Shown here in pieces: positions 26,799-35,922 of a stretch of 64,000 nucleotides of DNA. Origin of the DNA: Cryptobacteroides sp934698975 (GTDB taxonomy: Bacteria > Bacteroidota > Bacteroidia > Bacteroidales > UBA932); contig CAKUVR010000001.1 in the NCBI GenBank assembly GCA_934698975.1, forward strand, positions 62,001 to 126,000, in the 5' to 3' direction. Each line of letters starts with the position of its first letter. Position 1 is the first letter of the stretch. A model generated the notes under the pieces. It did not search any database, had not been told where the DNA came from, and saw only the letters and a list, made by a program, of their open reading frames with translations. A program made the position numbers and the translations under genes.

Positions 26799-27800
26799 CT
26801 ACTCAGCCTTGCCGTTTGAACCAAGGACGTCAACAATCTTGTGCTCGTAGAGCTTCTTCATCTCGTCGCGGGCTGGTCCGAGGTACTTTCTCGGGTCGAA
26901 CTCACCTGGCTTCTCAGCGAATACCTTACGGATGGCGGCGGTCATGGCGAGACGGGAGTCTGAGTCGATGTTGATCTTGCAGACAGCGCTCTTGGCGGCC
27001 TCGCGAAGCTGCTCCTCAGGGATACCTACAGCGTCAGGAAGTTTGCCACCGTACTGGTTGATGATGTCGACATATTCCTGAGGAACTGAAGATGATCCGT
27101 GGAGAACGATAGGGAATCCAGGAAGCTTCTTCTCGATCTCGTGAAGAACATCGAAAGCGAGTGGAGGTGGAACGAGACGGCCTGTCTTAGGGTCTCTTGT
27201 GCACTGCTCCGGCTTGAACTTGTAGGCACCGTGAGAAGTACCGATGGAGATGGCGAGTGAATCGCAGCCTGTACGTGTGGCGAAGTCGATGACCTCCTCA
27301 GGCTTTGTGTAGTGAGACTCCTCAGCGGAAACCTCATCCTCAACACCGGCGAGAACACCAAGCTCTGCCTCAACGGTGACATCATACTTGTGAGCGTACT
27401 CAACGACCTTCTTGGTGAGGGCGATGTTCTCCTCGTAAGGAAGAGCGGAACCGTCGATCATGACAGATGAGAATCCCATGTCAACGCAGCTCTTGCAGAG
27501 CTCGAAGCTATCACCATGGTCAAGGTGAAGAACAATTTGAGGATGCTCCCAACCGAGTTCCTTCGCATACTGTACGGCTCCCTCTGCCATGTAACGGAGA
27601 AGGGTCTGGTTAGCGTAGTTGCGGGCTCCCTTGGAAACCTGAAGGATGACAGGTGACTTCTCCTCGGCCGCAGCCTGGATGATAGCCTGAAGCTGCTCCA
27701 TGTTGTTGAAGTTGAAAGCAGGGATAGCGTAACCACCCTTTACGGCCTTTGCGAACATCTCTCTGGTGTTGACCAGGCCAAGATCTTTGTATGATACCAT
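26799..27800 (-). CDS. fba: Class II fructose-bisphosphate aldolase
   Basis: 333 residues, zinc-dependent aldolase of glycolysis and gluconeogenesis. Marks are AIPAFNFNNMEQLQAIIQAA, the metal ligands in VLHLDHGDSFE and EAELGVLAGVED, TSHGAYKF, and PIVLHGSSSVPQE. Length and motifs fit the class IIB type common in Bacteroidetes. It is monocistronic: a terminator follows and a divergent gene lies upstream. The -7-like TAAATTTG (27865-27872, minus strand) is followed by a 7-bp hairpin (27838-27844 with 27856-27862) at the mRNA start. Codon use is strongly selected, as expected for a highly expressed gene. Confidence 0.96.
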   Translation of the reverse strand: MVSYKDLGLVNTREMFAKAVKGGYAIPAFNFNNMEQLQAIIQAAAEEKSPVILQVSKGARNYANQTLLRYMAEGAVQYAKELGWEHPQIVLHLDHGDSFELCKSCVDMGFSSVMIDGSALPYEENIALTKKVVEYAHKYDVTVEAELGVLAGVEDEVSAEESHYTKPEEVIDFATRTGCDSLAISIGTSHGAYKFKPEQCTRDPKTGRLVPPPLAFDVLHEIEKKLPGFPIVLHGSSSVPQEYVDIINQYGGKLPDAVGIPEEQLREAAKSAVCKINIDSDSRLAMTAAIRKVFAEKPGEFDPRKYLGPARDEMKKLYEHKIVDVLGSNGKAE

Positions 27801-27918
27801 AATTCTATGAATTTAGAAATTAATTATCTGTTTTTTCCGGCATTGGTTCTCTTCAAATGCCGTGCAAATTTACGTTTAATTTTATAAAAATTTATAATTT
27901 TGTCATATTAATCGTTTA

Positions 27919-28233
27919 ATGATTACCGCAATGAACATCGGAGATGATTTCAAGATAATTACTGACAAAACGACTGACGGTGTCAGACACATAACAGCGG
28001 TTCCGAGCGCCTTGGTGTGCTCAGCACAGATTGACTTTGACCTTGTTGACGGAAAGATCCACAACCTTCACTACATCAAAGGCTGTGACGGAAACCTTCA
28101 GGCCATCGGAAGGCTTCTGGAAGGCATGGATGCCGGCAAAGCTGTCGAGATTCTGTCTGGGGTCAACTGCCACGGCCGCGGTACCTCCTGCTCCGACCAA
28201 CTGACCAGGATACTGCGGAGTATTACTGGATAG
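27919..28233 (+). CDS. TSCPD-domain protein (TIGR03905-like)
   Basis: 104 residues. Conserved Cys residues are present in LVCSAQIDFDL, YIKGCDGNL, GVNCHGRGTSCSDQL; the name-giving TSCPD motif reads TSCSDQL, a Pro to Ser change. Similar domains are found at the end of some ribonucleotide reductases and as small stand-alone proteins, with possible metal or redox roles; the function here is unknown. A -7-like TAATTTTG at 27895-27902 lies just upstream. The last 11 bp overlap the convergent thioredoxin-like gene. Confidence 0.85.
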   Translation: MITAMNIGDDFKIITDKTTDGVRHITAVPSALVCSAQIDFDLVDGKIHNLHYIKGCDGNLQAIGRLLEGMDAGKAVEILSGVNCHGRGTSCSDQLTRILRSITG

Positions 28234-29926
28234 ATGTCGCTTCGACAAGCTCAGCGACCGGTTGGTGAGCCTGTCGAACCACGGTTGGTGAGTCTGCGGT
28301 CCCTGAGTTTGTCGAAGGGCCGAACCACGGTTGGTGAGCCTGCGGTCCCTGAGCTTGTCGAAGGGTCGAACCACAGCGACCAAATAAAAACGAGACGTAG
28401 CGGCGGCGGATGACACCGTGGCGGCCGATTTCGATGATGAACGGCATGGAGGAAAGGTCGAAAGTGTCGAGAAGAACCTTGGCGAGATCCGGGTTGGAGA
28501 CCATAATCTCATCGACATTCACATCCAAAGCCCTCAGGCCCAAAGAATCAGCGGCTGCGAGTTCGGCCTTGCAGACCGGGCAGCCCTCGGTGTGGAATAC
28601 TATATAGCCTCCTTTTCTGCGCATGCGGTCCCAGTCCTTAGTCCAGCCATGAAGGGAAGAGACGTTGACAACGCCGGACATAAGTTCCTTGGCATCGGGC
28701 AATTTCGAACCGACAGGCGTGCGGGAAAGCAGGTCTTTCATCATGCGGGCAAGACCCACGACCTTGATGGTGTCGTCCTGTGTGTTCCAGATGTCTGGAC
28801 GTGAGAGGATATATTCATTGATGAAAGGGAGAGTGCCTTCCTTGCTGCGTTCGTCGCGGCGGGAGGTCAGCCAGTAGAGCAGGTCGCCTTCAAGGTGCTT
28901 GAAGAATATAGTGTCGCCTTTGGCCAGAGTACGGTTCTCCAAGGCCTTGGCCATTGACAGGATTCTCGCGGTGTCCGGACGCTTCGACAGGCGCTTCGAC
29001 AAGCTCTGCGACCAATTTGGACGAACTCTTGACAACGAATCAGGCGCGTCATCATCATACGAAGCGAACAACTTGTCCATCAAAGCAGCCGAAGCCTGGC
29101 CGCCATATTCATAAGCTGTGTCAGCGAGCACGATGCCAAGCAGCTGGTCCAGGGCGCGTGTGTCCATTCCCCTGCCGATGATGGTCCCGGAACGGTCAAG
29201 GAGAAACATCCTCGGAGTCTGAAGCACGCCATACTTCATCTGGTAATCAGACGTGACCTCAGGATCCCAGAGATGGATGACCTTGGTCTTGGGTGCACGC
29301 ACCTCGAATTTAGACTGGCGCCACTCCCTCCAACTGTCAGGGTCAGTGCCCGTGTAGATGGCATAAACATCGACAGGCCAATCCCTTGTATTGAGTTTAG
29401 CCCGTAAAAGGACAGTCTCCAGCTTGCACTTGGAGCAATCCGTGTCGTAGAAAAAGAGCACCCGATAGCGGCTCGCGTGTCCGCCGATCTCAACCTTCCC
29501 ACCATCAGGAGTCTCCATGACCACGGACGGCGCCGGCATCCCCAACAGAGACTGCCGGTTGAAGTCGGCATAGACCTTGGCGTTCAAAAGAACCTCATCC
29601 CCGCCCATGTCTATCAGGCCGGGAGCGAACCATTTGTCAGTCAGATGGATGGCCACTGCCTCATCTCCCATTACCGGAGACTCAAGATAATGGTCGTAAA
29701 TCTTCAAGGCGATGTGGCGGCGCAAAAGCGAATCCTTGGCCGAACTGATCAACAAGTCACATTCCTCATTCTTCACCTCGATCCTTTCCGGCTCCAGAGT
29801 TCGGAAATATTCCTCCAACCGTTCGTCCAAGGCGGCCAAACGGGAGGAATCGACCTGCCCGGCGCAAAGGAACGACGGCGCCAGCCATAGAAAAAAGCCA
29901 ATGAATATGCCTGCGAACCTTCTCAT
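28223..29926 (-). CDS. Periplasmic double thioredoxin-like protein (DUF5106-like), with repeat-encoded C-terminus
   Basis: 567 residues with a signal peptide (MRRFAGIFIGFFLWLAPSFL, cleavage near LCAG). An N-terminal DUF5106-like helical region precedes a thioredoxin fold with FFYDTDCSKCK (CxxC about residue 170) and cis-Pro QTPRM, then a linker, then a second thioredoxin-like domain with HTEGCPVCK and SSMPFIIEIG. It probably acts in periplasmic disulfide chemistry. The natural end appears to be RRYVSFLFG; the next about 48 residues are translated dispersed repeats (28240-28378). Another repeat copy is inside the gene and encodes SQSLSKRLSKR. It lies 4 bases from coaD, overlapping its stop. 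Confidence 0.82.
   Translation of the reverse strand: MRRFAGIFIGFFLWLAPSFLCAGQVDSSRLAALDERLEEYFRTLEPERIEVKNEECDLLISSAKDSLLRRHIALKIYDHYLESPVMGDEAVAIHLTDKWFAPGLIDMGGDEVLLNAKVYADFNRQSLLGMPAPSVVMETPDGGKVEIGGHASRYRVLFFYDTDCSKCKLETVLLRAKLNTRDWPVDVYAIYTGTDPDSWREWRQSKFEVRAPKTKVIHLWDPEVTSDYQMKYGVLQTPRMFLLDRSGTIIGRGMDTRALDQLLGIVLADTAYEYGGQASAALMDKLFASYDDDAPDSLSRVRPNWSQSLSKRLSKRPDTARILSMAKALENRTLAKGDTIFFKHLEGDLLYWLTSRRDERSKEGTLPFINEYILSRPDIWNTQDDTIKVVGLARMMKDLLSRTPVGSKLPDAKELMSGVVNVSSLHGWTKDWDRMRRKGGYIVFHTEGCPVCKAELAAADSLGLRALDVNVDEIMVSNPDLAKVLLDTFDLSSMPFIIEIGRHGVIRRRYVSFLFGRCGSTLRQAQGPQAHQPWFGPSTNSGTADSPTVVRQAHQPVAELVEATSIQ
28240..28378. repeat. REP-like repeat cluster, 46-bp units
   Basis: Two consecutive 46-bp units (28278-28323 and 28324-28369, four differences or fewer) flanked by partial units. 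Each contains TGAGTTTGTCGAAGGG or its variant and ACCACGGTTGGTGAG; the reverse orientation TTCGACAAGCTCAGCGACC appears at 28241. The TTCGACAAGCTC core is a widely dispersed bacterial intergenic repeat. The cluster supplies the last codons of the thioredoxin-like gene. Confidence 0.85.
28982..29014. repeat. REP-like repeat copy inside a coding sequence
   Basis: CTTCGACAGG followed by CGCTTCGACAAGCTCTGCGA, the same core as the cluster at 28240-28378, here kept in frame within the linker between the two thioredoxin-like domains. Confidence 0.75.
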
Positions 29927-30393
29927 TTCACTTCCGGCAGAACAACGCCCTCAGGAATGAATTGCGAGAGATCGCCGTGATGACGCACCACATCACGCAC
30001 GGCCGAAGAGGAGATGTGTGAATATTCCTGGGCGGTCGGGATTATGATGGTGTCCACCTCCGGAGCCAGATGGCGGTTCGCATCGGCAATCGCCTGCTCA
30101 TTGTCGAAATCGGTCATATTCCTCACTCCCCTGACAATATGGCGGACTCCGAGCTCACGGCAAATGTCAATCGTAAGTCCCTCGTAATGAATGATTCTCA
30201 CTCCATTCATTCCTCGGGTAGCCTGACGGATGATGTCCTCGCGCTGCTCCATAGTGAAGAAGCCACGCTTGTCCTGATTGATTCCCACTGCCACAATGAC
30301 CTCGTCAAAAATCGTCAAGGCTCTGGTCAAGATATTCAGATGACCTGACGTGAACGGGTCGAACGACCCAGGAAACAATGCTGTGTGATTCAT
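29923..30393 (-). CDS. coaD: Phosphopantetheine adenylyltransferase
   Basis: 156 residues from the ATG at 30391-30393; an upstream in-frame extension overlaps ung and lacks family similarity. Nucleotidyltransferase marks are ALFPGSFDPFTSGHLNI and the late YSHISSSAVRDVVRHHGDLSQFIP. It makes dephospho-CoA from 4'-phosphopantetheine. Its stop overlaps the start of the thioredoxin-like gene by 4 bp; ung lies 31 bp upstream, so ung-coaD-thioredoxin gene form one likely unit. Confidence 0.96.
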   Translation of the reverse strand: MNHTALFPGSFDPFTSGHLNILTRALTIFDEVIVAVGINQDKRGFFTMEQREDIIRQATRGMNGVRIIHYEGLTIDICRELGVRHIVRGVRNMTDFDNEQAIADANRHLAPEVDTIIIPTAQEYSHISSSAVRDVVRHHGDLSQFIPEGVVLPEVK

Positions 30394-30424
30394 TATTAAT
30401 TCTTTGAATTTAGTCTCAACCGCA

Positions 30425-31093
30425 TTACAACTGCCAGTCGATAGGAGTCTTGCCCTCACCCACGAGGATCTCGTTCGCCCTGGAGAAATGCCGGCAGCCG
30501 AAAAACGATCCTCTGGCAAGCGGAGACGGATGCGCCGCCTCCAGCACATAGTGACGTGACGTATCGATCAGTTCCTTCTTGCTGCGGGCGTAATTGCCCC
30601 ACAACAAAAAGACAACGCCATTGCAATTATCTGAAATATAACGGATGACGGCATCGGTGAACTGCTGCCAGCCGATTCCGCTGTGCGACGCAGCCTCACC
30701 GGAGCGAACTGTCAGGATAGAGTTCAGAAGCAGCACGCCCTGACGCGCCCACTTCTCAAGGTTCGGACGGCCGCTCATCCTTATTCCCAGATCATCCTCA
30801 ATCTCCTTGAATATGTTCTTGAGCGACGGCGGAGCCGGAACATTGTCCGGAACCGAGAAACTCAACCCCATCGCCTGGCCGTAGCCGTGATAGGGATCCT
30901 GACCGAGAATCACAACCTTCACCTGATCGACAGGAGTCAGCTCAAAAGCCTTGAATATCTCCGGGCCGGGAGGAAAAATCACCTTTCCCTGAGCCTTCTC
31001 ACCGTGCAGATAACGCACAAGCGCGGCAAAGTAGGGTTTGTCAAACTCACCTTGCAGCGCCTGCTTCCAACTTTGTTCTATCCTTACGTCCAT
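30425..31093 (-). CDS. ung: Uracil-DNA glycosylase
   Basis: 222 residues, family 1 enzyme. The water-activating Asp is in GQDPYHGYGQ (Asp66), uracil-binding elsewhere, VVFLLWGNYARSKK, and the DNA-intercalation loop HPSPLARGSFFGC. It removes uracil from DNA. Monofunctional and of normal length. Confidence 0.97.
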   Translation of the reverse strand: MDVRIEQSWKQALQGEFDKPYFAALVRYLHGEKAQGKVIFPPGPEIFKAFELTPVDQVKVVILGQDPYHGYGQAMGLSFSVPDNVPAPPSLKNIFKEIEDDLGIRMSGRPNLEKWARQGVLLLNSILTVRSGEAASHSGIGWQQFTDAVIRYISDNCNGVVFLLWGNYARSKKELIDTSRHYVLEAAHPSPLARGSFFGCRHFSRANEILVGEGKTPIDWQL

Positions 31094-31188
31094 AACAGAT
31101 TGTCTAACAATCCCCCGAAAGCACCTGCCATTATTTTGGGCGAGCCGGCGATTTTCCGAGGATCCCTTATCGGCCGCTAAGATAGAAA

Positions 31189-33600
31189 TTAATCTTTGAA
31201 TATGTACGAAACCACATCGTCAATGTTCTTGACATAGTGGAACGACAACCCTTCGACGTAGATTGGCTTGATGTCCTCGACATCCTTGCGGTTGTCCTCG
31301 GAGATCACGATCTCGGTCACTCCGGCGCGTTTCGCGGCAAGGATCTTCTCCTTGATGCCGCCGACAGGGAGCACGCGGCCCCTGAGCGTCATCTCACCGG
31401 TCATAGCGATCCCTGGCTTCACGGCCTCGCCACGCAGGGCGGAAACCATAGAGCTGACCATCGTGATACCGGCGGACGGTCCGTCCTTAGGCACGGCCCC
31501 TTCAGGAACGTGGACGTGGATGTCTTTTGCGGCGAACTCCTCGGATGTCATTTTGGCAAGTTGAGGGTGAGCCTTGATGTACTGGTAGGCGATCGTTGCG
31601 GACTCCTTCATCACGTCACCAAGGTTGCCGGTCATCGTCATGACACCCTTGCCGCCACTGACTGAACTCTCCACGAACAGGATCTCGCCTCCCATCTGCG
31701 TCCACGCAAGACCGGTGACGACACCCGGAGCCTCATTGCCTTTCTGGAGGTCATGGAAGTTGGTCGGCAGTCCAAGATATTCTTTCAGATGTTCCTTCTT
31801 GATTACAGCCGGATAACTCTCGCCAAGAGCGATCTTCTTGGCCGTCACACGGGCGATCTTGGCAATCTGCTTCTCAAGGCCACGGACTCCTGACTCGTGG
31901 GTATATTCATCAATGATTTTTTCCAAAGCGGCCTTGTCGATGCGGAGTTCCTTCTTGCCTATTCCGTGCTCCTCCAGCTGCTTAGGCACAAGATAGCGCT
32001 TTGCGATCTCCATTTTTTCCTCTGCCAGATAGCCGGTGACGTTGATCAGTTCCATCCTGTCGAGCAGGGCGGACTGGATCGTGGAAATGTTGTTGGCGGT
32101 GGTGATGAACAGCACGTTGGAAAGGTCGTAGTCGATGTCCAGATAGTTGTCGTGGAACTCCACGTTCTGCTCAGGGTCAAGCACTTCCAAAAGCGCCGAA
32201 GACGGGTCGCCCTTGTAGTCGTTGCCGACCTTGTCAATCTCGTCCAGAACGATGACAGGGTTGGATGTGCCGGCCTTGTCGATTCCGTTCAGGATACGTC
32301 CCGGAAGGGCACCGACATAGGTCTTCCTGTGTCCTCTCAGCTCAGCCTCATCGTGCATGCCGCCGAGGGCTATCCTGACATATTTCCTGCCCAGAGCCTT
32401 GGCGATGGATTTGCCGAGGCTGGTCTTGCCGACTCCCGGAGGGCCGTACAGGCAAAGGATTGGGGACTTCATGTTGCCTTTCAGCTTGAGGACGGCGAGA
32501 TATTCAATGATCCTCTCCTTGACAGTGTCAAGGCCATAGTGGTCGCTGTCCAGAACCTTCTGTGCGTGCTTCAAGTCCAGATTGTCCTTCGACATCTCGC
32601 CCCACGGCAGGTCAAGCATAAACTCGATGTAGTTGTACTGGATGCTGTAGTCAGGCGAGGAAGGATTGTACTTCTCAAGCTTGGCGAGTTCCTTCTCGAA
32701 CTGCTTTCCGACAGCCTCCGGCCACTTCTTTGTCTTGGCCTTCGCGCGGAATTTCTCGAACTCCTCCTCTTCGTCCATACCAAGTTCCTCCTGAATGGTT
32801 CGGAGCTGATTGTTAAGGTAATATTCCCTCTGCTGCTGGTCGATGTCACTCTTCACCTTCTGGTTGATCTCCTGCTTGATTTTCAGAAGCTGGATCTGCG
32901 TGTCCAGAACCTGAAGAAGCTTCATGGCCCTGACGGTGATGTCGTCGATTCCGAGCAGCTGGACCTTCTCCATGAAGTTCTCTATCTCGACGGTCGTTGC
33001 GATGAAGTTCACAAGGAAAGCATAGTTGTCAATGGACTTGAGCGCCCCCACAGCCTCCTTAGGCGCGAAGGACGAGGACTTTATGATGACGGCTGCCTTC
33101 TCCTTGAGGGACTCCGCTATCATCTTGGTGCTGTTGTCGTTCTCCGGAATAATGTCCTCGATATACTTCACCTTAGCGGTGATGTACGGCTCGTACGACA
33201 AGACACCGTCCAGACGTATACGCTTGACACCCTGAAGGATGGCGGTGATCGTGCCGTCCGGCATCTCAAGAACCTTCATGACCCGGGCGGCGGTACCATA
33301 TTCATAAAGATCAGCCTCGGACGGATCCTCGACGGTTATATCCACCTGCGGAACCGCTCCGATGAAGGAATCGAGCTTCTCGGCCTCCTTGATCAGAGTG
33401 ATTGATTTCTGCCGCCCTATGGTGACAGGGTAAACCATTCCCGGAAAAAGCACCGCGTTCCTCAGCGCGAGGACAGGCAAAGTGTCAGGAAGGTCACCGG
33501 CTTCCACCTTCATCTGCTCGTCTCCCTGAACAACAGGGATTATATTCACTTCCGCGGTCCCGGCCGGGAAGAAAATGTCTTTATTAATGTCTGTGTTCAT
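31189..33600 (-). CDS. lon: ATP-dependent protease Lon
   Basis: 803 residues from the ATG at 33598-33600 (MNTDINKDIFFPAG); a 29-residue upstream extension is rejected because it lies in the promoter region. LON substrate domain (about 30-230), AAA+ domain with GPPGVGKTSLGKSIA and IVLDEIDKVGNDYKGD, and the C-terminal protease with catalytic Ser in PKDGPSAGITM and Lys about 43 residues later in GIKEKILAAKRAGV. It degrades misfolded and regulatory proteins in the cytoplasm. Divergent from the HU gene. Confidence 0.97.
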   Translation of the reverse strand: MNTDINKDIFFPAGTAEVNIIPVVQGDEQMKVEAGDLPDTLPVLALRNAVLFPGMVYPVTIGRQKSITLIKEAEKLDSFIGAVPQVDITVEDPSEADLYEYGTAARVMKVLEMPDGTITAILQGVKRIRLDGVLSYEPYITAKVKYIEDIIPENDNSTKMIAESLKEKAAVIIKSSSFAPKEAVGALKSIDNYAFLVNFIATTVEIENFMEKVQLLGIDDITVRAMKLLQVLDTQIQLLKIKQEINQKVKSDIDQQQREYYLNNQLRTIQEELGMDEEEEFEKFRAKAKTKKWPEAVGKQFEKELAKLEKYNPSSPDYSIQYNYIEFMLDLPWGEMSKDNLDLKHAQKVLDSDHYGLDTVKERIIEYLAVLKLKGNMKSPILCLYGPPGVGKTSLGKSIAKALGRKYVRIALGGMHDEAELRGHRKTYVGALPGRILNGIDKAGTSNPVIVLDEIDKVGNDYKGDPSSALLEVLDPEQNVEFHDNYLDIDYDLSNVLFITTANNISTIQSALLDRMELINVTGYLAEEKMEIAKRYLVPKQLEEHGIGKKELRIDKAALEKIIDEYTHESGVRGLEKQIAKIARVTAKKIALGESYPAVIKKEHLKEYLGLPTNFHDLQKGNEAPGVVTGLAWTQMGGEILFVESSVSGGKGVMTMTGNLGDVMKESATIAYQYIKAHPQLAKMTSEEFAAKDIHVHVPEGAVPKDGPSAGITMVSSMVSALRGEAVKPGIAMTGEMTLRGRVLPVGGIKEKILAAKRAGVTEIVISEDNRKDVEDIKPIYVEGLSFHYVKNIDDVVSYIFKD

Positions 33601-33730
33601 AATGTTCAGCGTTAAAATGCCATGGACTTCACCCTGCCAAATTGTCAGAAATGCACAAGTCCACGAAGCATTTCCGAATATGGTCAATCACCGTGCCAAA
33701 AAAATATGGACAATAATTTATGTATATGAT

Positions 33731-33761
33731 TTTGAATATTAAAAAAATAAGTCTATTTTTG
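33731..33761 (+). promoter_or_regulatory. Promoter of the HU gene
   Basis: TTTG (33731-33734) and TATTTTTG (33754-33761) with a 19-bp spacer. The predicted start near 33766 falls in a perfect 10-bp hairpin (33763-33772 and 33778-33787, ATCCCCAAAA around CGAAC), so the mRNA would begin with a stem-loop. Confidence 0.75.
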
Positions 33762-33821
33762 CATCCCCAAAACGAACTTTTGGGGATTATTATGGTAATT
33801 CCAATAATTAATTAATAGATT

Positions 33822-34103
33822 ATGACAAAGGCAGAAATCGTAAATGAGGTTGCAAAGTCAACCGGAATCGAGAAAATCGCAGTTCAGTCCGTTATCGAGG
33901 CTTTCATGGAGACTGTCAAGGGTTCCATCATCAGGAAAGAGCCTGTTTACCTCCGTGGCTTCGGCAGCTTCATCGTAAAGCACAGGGCCAAGAAGGCTGC
34001 CAGGAACATCACCAAGAAGACAACTATGACCATCCCTGCTCACGATATCCCGGCCTTCAAGCCAGCAAAGATCTTCGTGAACGCAGTAAAGGAGGAAAAA
34101 TAA
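33822..34103 (+). CDS. HU/IHF-family DNA-binding protein
   Basis: 93 residues. The family body is complete: MTKAEIVNEVAKSTGIEK, FMETVKGSIIRKEPVYLRGFGSF, the arm region IVKHRAKKAARNITKKTTMTIP and PAFKPAKIFVNAVK. It bends and packages DNA as a dimer. Strong promoter, 5' hairpin and downstream terminator indicate a highly expressed short transcript shared with the mini-gene that follows 20 bp later. Confidence 0.95.
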   Translation: MTKAEIVNEVAKSTGIEKIAVQSVIEAFMETVKGSIIRKEPVYLRGFGSFIVKHRAKKAARNITKKTTMTIPAHDIPAFKPAKIFVNAVKEEK

Positions 34104-34123
34104 ATTTTTAAATTCTTTTTATT

Positions 34124-34213
34124 ATGCCAAGCGGAAAGAAAAGAAAGAGACATAAGATGTCGACGCACAAGCGTAAAAAACGCTTGCGCAAGAACAGACA
34201 CAAGAAGAAGTAA
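34124..34213 (+). CDS. Tiny basic AURKAIP1/Cox24-domain ribosome-associated protein
   Basis: 29 residues, MPSGKKRKRHKM followed by STHKRKKRLRKNRHKKK, more than half Lys or Arg. This matches the short AURKAIP1/COX24 (DUF1713) proteins of Bacteroidetes, related to the small-subunit protein bS22. It probably binds rRNA. It follows HU by 20 bp and precedes the terminator, so both share a transcript. Confidence 0.85.
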   Translation: MPSGKKRKRHKMSTHKRKKRLRKNRHKKK

Positions 34214-34253
34214 AGCGCTTCTGTGCCTGCCATTTTAGCAGTCTGCTAGAAGA

Positions 34254-34290
34254 AAAAGGCTGACCGGAAGTGCCGGACAGCCTTTTTTAT
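34254..34290 (+). terminator. Terminator of the HU-Cox24-like transcript
   Basis: A 14-bp stem with one mismatch (34254-34267 and 34273-34286), loop AAGTG, ending in a run of T residues. Confidence 0.85.
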
Positions 34291-34350
34291 TACCATCAAT
34301 GAATATGTTGGCTGAACGCCATACTATTTTATCACCATTGTTATTTCCTT

Positions 34351-35922
34351 ATGGAGTCAGAAAAATCTGAGAAAGATTTGATTGTCGATGTCACATCGAC
34401 AGAAGTTCACATCGCGCTGATGGAAAACCATCGGCTGATTGAACTTAACAAAGAGTCCAGCAAAGGGCACAGTTTTTCCGTCGGGGATGTCTACCTGGGG
34501 AAAGTGAAGAAGATTCTTCCTGCGCTCAATGCTGCCTTTGTGGACATCGGCGACAAGAAGGAAGCATTCGTTCATTATCTGGATCTGGGGCTCTACTTCA
34601 CGTCGTTCGACGAGTTCGTACGCAAGAGCAACCCGAACACGGATCTCGGAGAGTTGTATTCAAGCATCCCTGTCGGTCCAGTCCTTGAGAAGGAAGGCCG
34701 CATCGAGAATGTGTTGAAGCCGGGTCAGATGATGATAGTGCAGATCGTCAAGGAGCCTATCTCCACGAAAGGGTCACGACTGACCGCGGAAATTTCATTG
34801 GCAGGACGCAACATTGTACTGATTCCCTTCGCAGAGAAGGTGAGCATTTCCCAAAAGATTTCCTCCAAGGAAGAAAAGAGAAGGCTTGAGACTCTCGTCA
34901 GAAGCATACTTCCCAAGAATTACGGCGCCATCATCCGCACGGCGGCCGAAGGCAAGAACGCCGCGGTTCTCGTCGCCGAATTGAAGTCCCTGATTGAAAA
35001 ATGGGAGTCTTCATGGAAGAAAGTCGCCAAGTCAAAGAGCATCCAGCTGCTCTTTACCGAGTACAGCAAAACCACCACCATCCTCAGGGATCTCCTGAAC
35101 GACTCGTTCTCAAACATCCATGTCAACAACGAGACGGTCTATGAGGAGATAAAGAAATATATTTCCTTGATTTCACCGGATCAGGAAAAAATAGTGAAGC
35201 TGTACAACGGAAAGGATCCGATCTTCGATCACTTCGAAGTCACAAGGCAGATCAAAAGCTCGTTCGGCAAGGTGGTGCCGATGAAGCAGGGAGCCTATCT
35301 GGTCATCGAGACGACCGAGGCTCTGAACGTTATCGATGTGAACAGCGGAATCCGCGCGAAGACCGACAATCAGGAAGAGAACACCTTCGAGGTCAACAAG
35401 ATAGCCGCAGAGGAGATTGCCAGGCAACTCAGGCTGAGGGACATGGGAGGTATCGTGATCGTGGATTTCATCGACATGGATTCCGGGGAGCACCGCAATG
35501 AGCTTCATAAGTACATGCAAACACTTATGGAGAGTGACAGGGCCAAGCACAACGTGCTGCCTCTCACCAAGTTCGGTCTGATGCAGATTACCAGGCAGAG
35601 AATCCGTCCGGTAACCGAGATCAACACCGCGGAAGTATGCCCTGTGTGCCACGGCACCGGCAAGATTTCCTCAAGCGCGGTCATCGACGAACAGATCGAG
35701 CGGAACATCGCCTACTGCGTGGAACACGGAAAGACAGACCTCACTCTGAAGGTCAGCCCTATTCTGGGAGCTTACCTTAAACGTGGCGCGGCGGTGCTGT
35801 CAGACAAATCCTTCCTCGGGAAATGGAAGAAGAAGTATAAATGCCGGATCAACCTTGTCGAGGTTACCGACTTCACAGTTCTGCAGAATGAACTTTATGA
35901 TGAGAAAGGGGACAGGCTTTAG
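34351..35922 (+). CDS. rng: Ribonuclease G (RNase E/G family)
   Basis: 523 residues. An S1 domain near the N-terminus (GDVYLGKVKKILPALNAAFVDIG) precedes the RNase E/G catalytic region with NVIDVNSG and GGIVIVDFIDMDSGEHRNEL (metal-binding Asp). A CPVCHGTGK motif near residue 430 supplies the Zn-link Cys pair used for dimer formation. There is no long C-terminal scaffold, so it is the RNase G type. It processes rRNA and mRNA. Confidence 0.95.
   Translation: MESEKSEKDLIVDVTSTEVHIALMENHRLIELNKESSKGHSFSVGDVYLGKVKKILPALNAAFVDIGDKKEAFVHYLDLGLYFTSFDEFVRKSNPNTDLGELYSSIPVGPVLEKEGRIENVLKPGQMMIVQIVKEPISTKGSRLTAEISLAGRNIVLIPFAEKVSISQKISSKEEKRRLETLVRSILPKNYGAIIRTAAEGKNAAVLVAELKSLIEKWESSWKKVAKSKSIQLLFTEYSKTTTILRDLLNDSFSNIHVNNETVYEEIKKYISLISPDQEKIVKLYNGKDPIFDHFEVTRQIKSSFGKVVPMKQGAYLVIETTEALNVIDVNSGIRAKTDNQEENTFEVNKIAAEEIARQLRLRDMGGIVIVDFIDMDSGEHRNELHKYMQTLMESDRAKHNVLPLTKFGLMQITRQRIRPVTEINTAEVCPVCHGTGKISSSAVIDEQIERNIAYCVEHGKTDLTLKVSPILGAYLKRGAAVLSDKSFLGKWKKKYKCRINLVEVTDFTVLQNELYDEKGDRL

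Noticed and set aside
31897..33405. A 502-codon open frame opposite lon
   Set aside because: It is antisense to a clear Lon protease; its length follows from codon bias of lon, and it has no recognisable domain or promoter.
33601..33687. N-terminal extension of Lon
   Set aside because: No similarity to Lon and it lies in the region between divergent promoters; the internal ATG at 33600 matches the family start.
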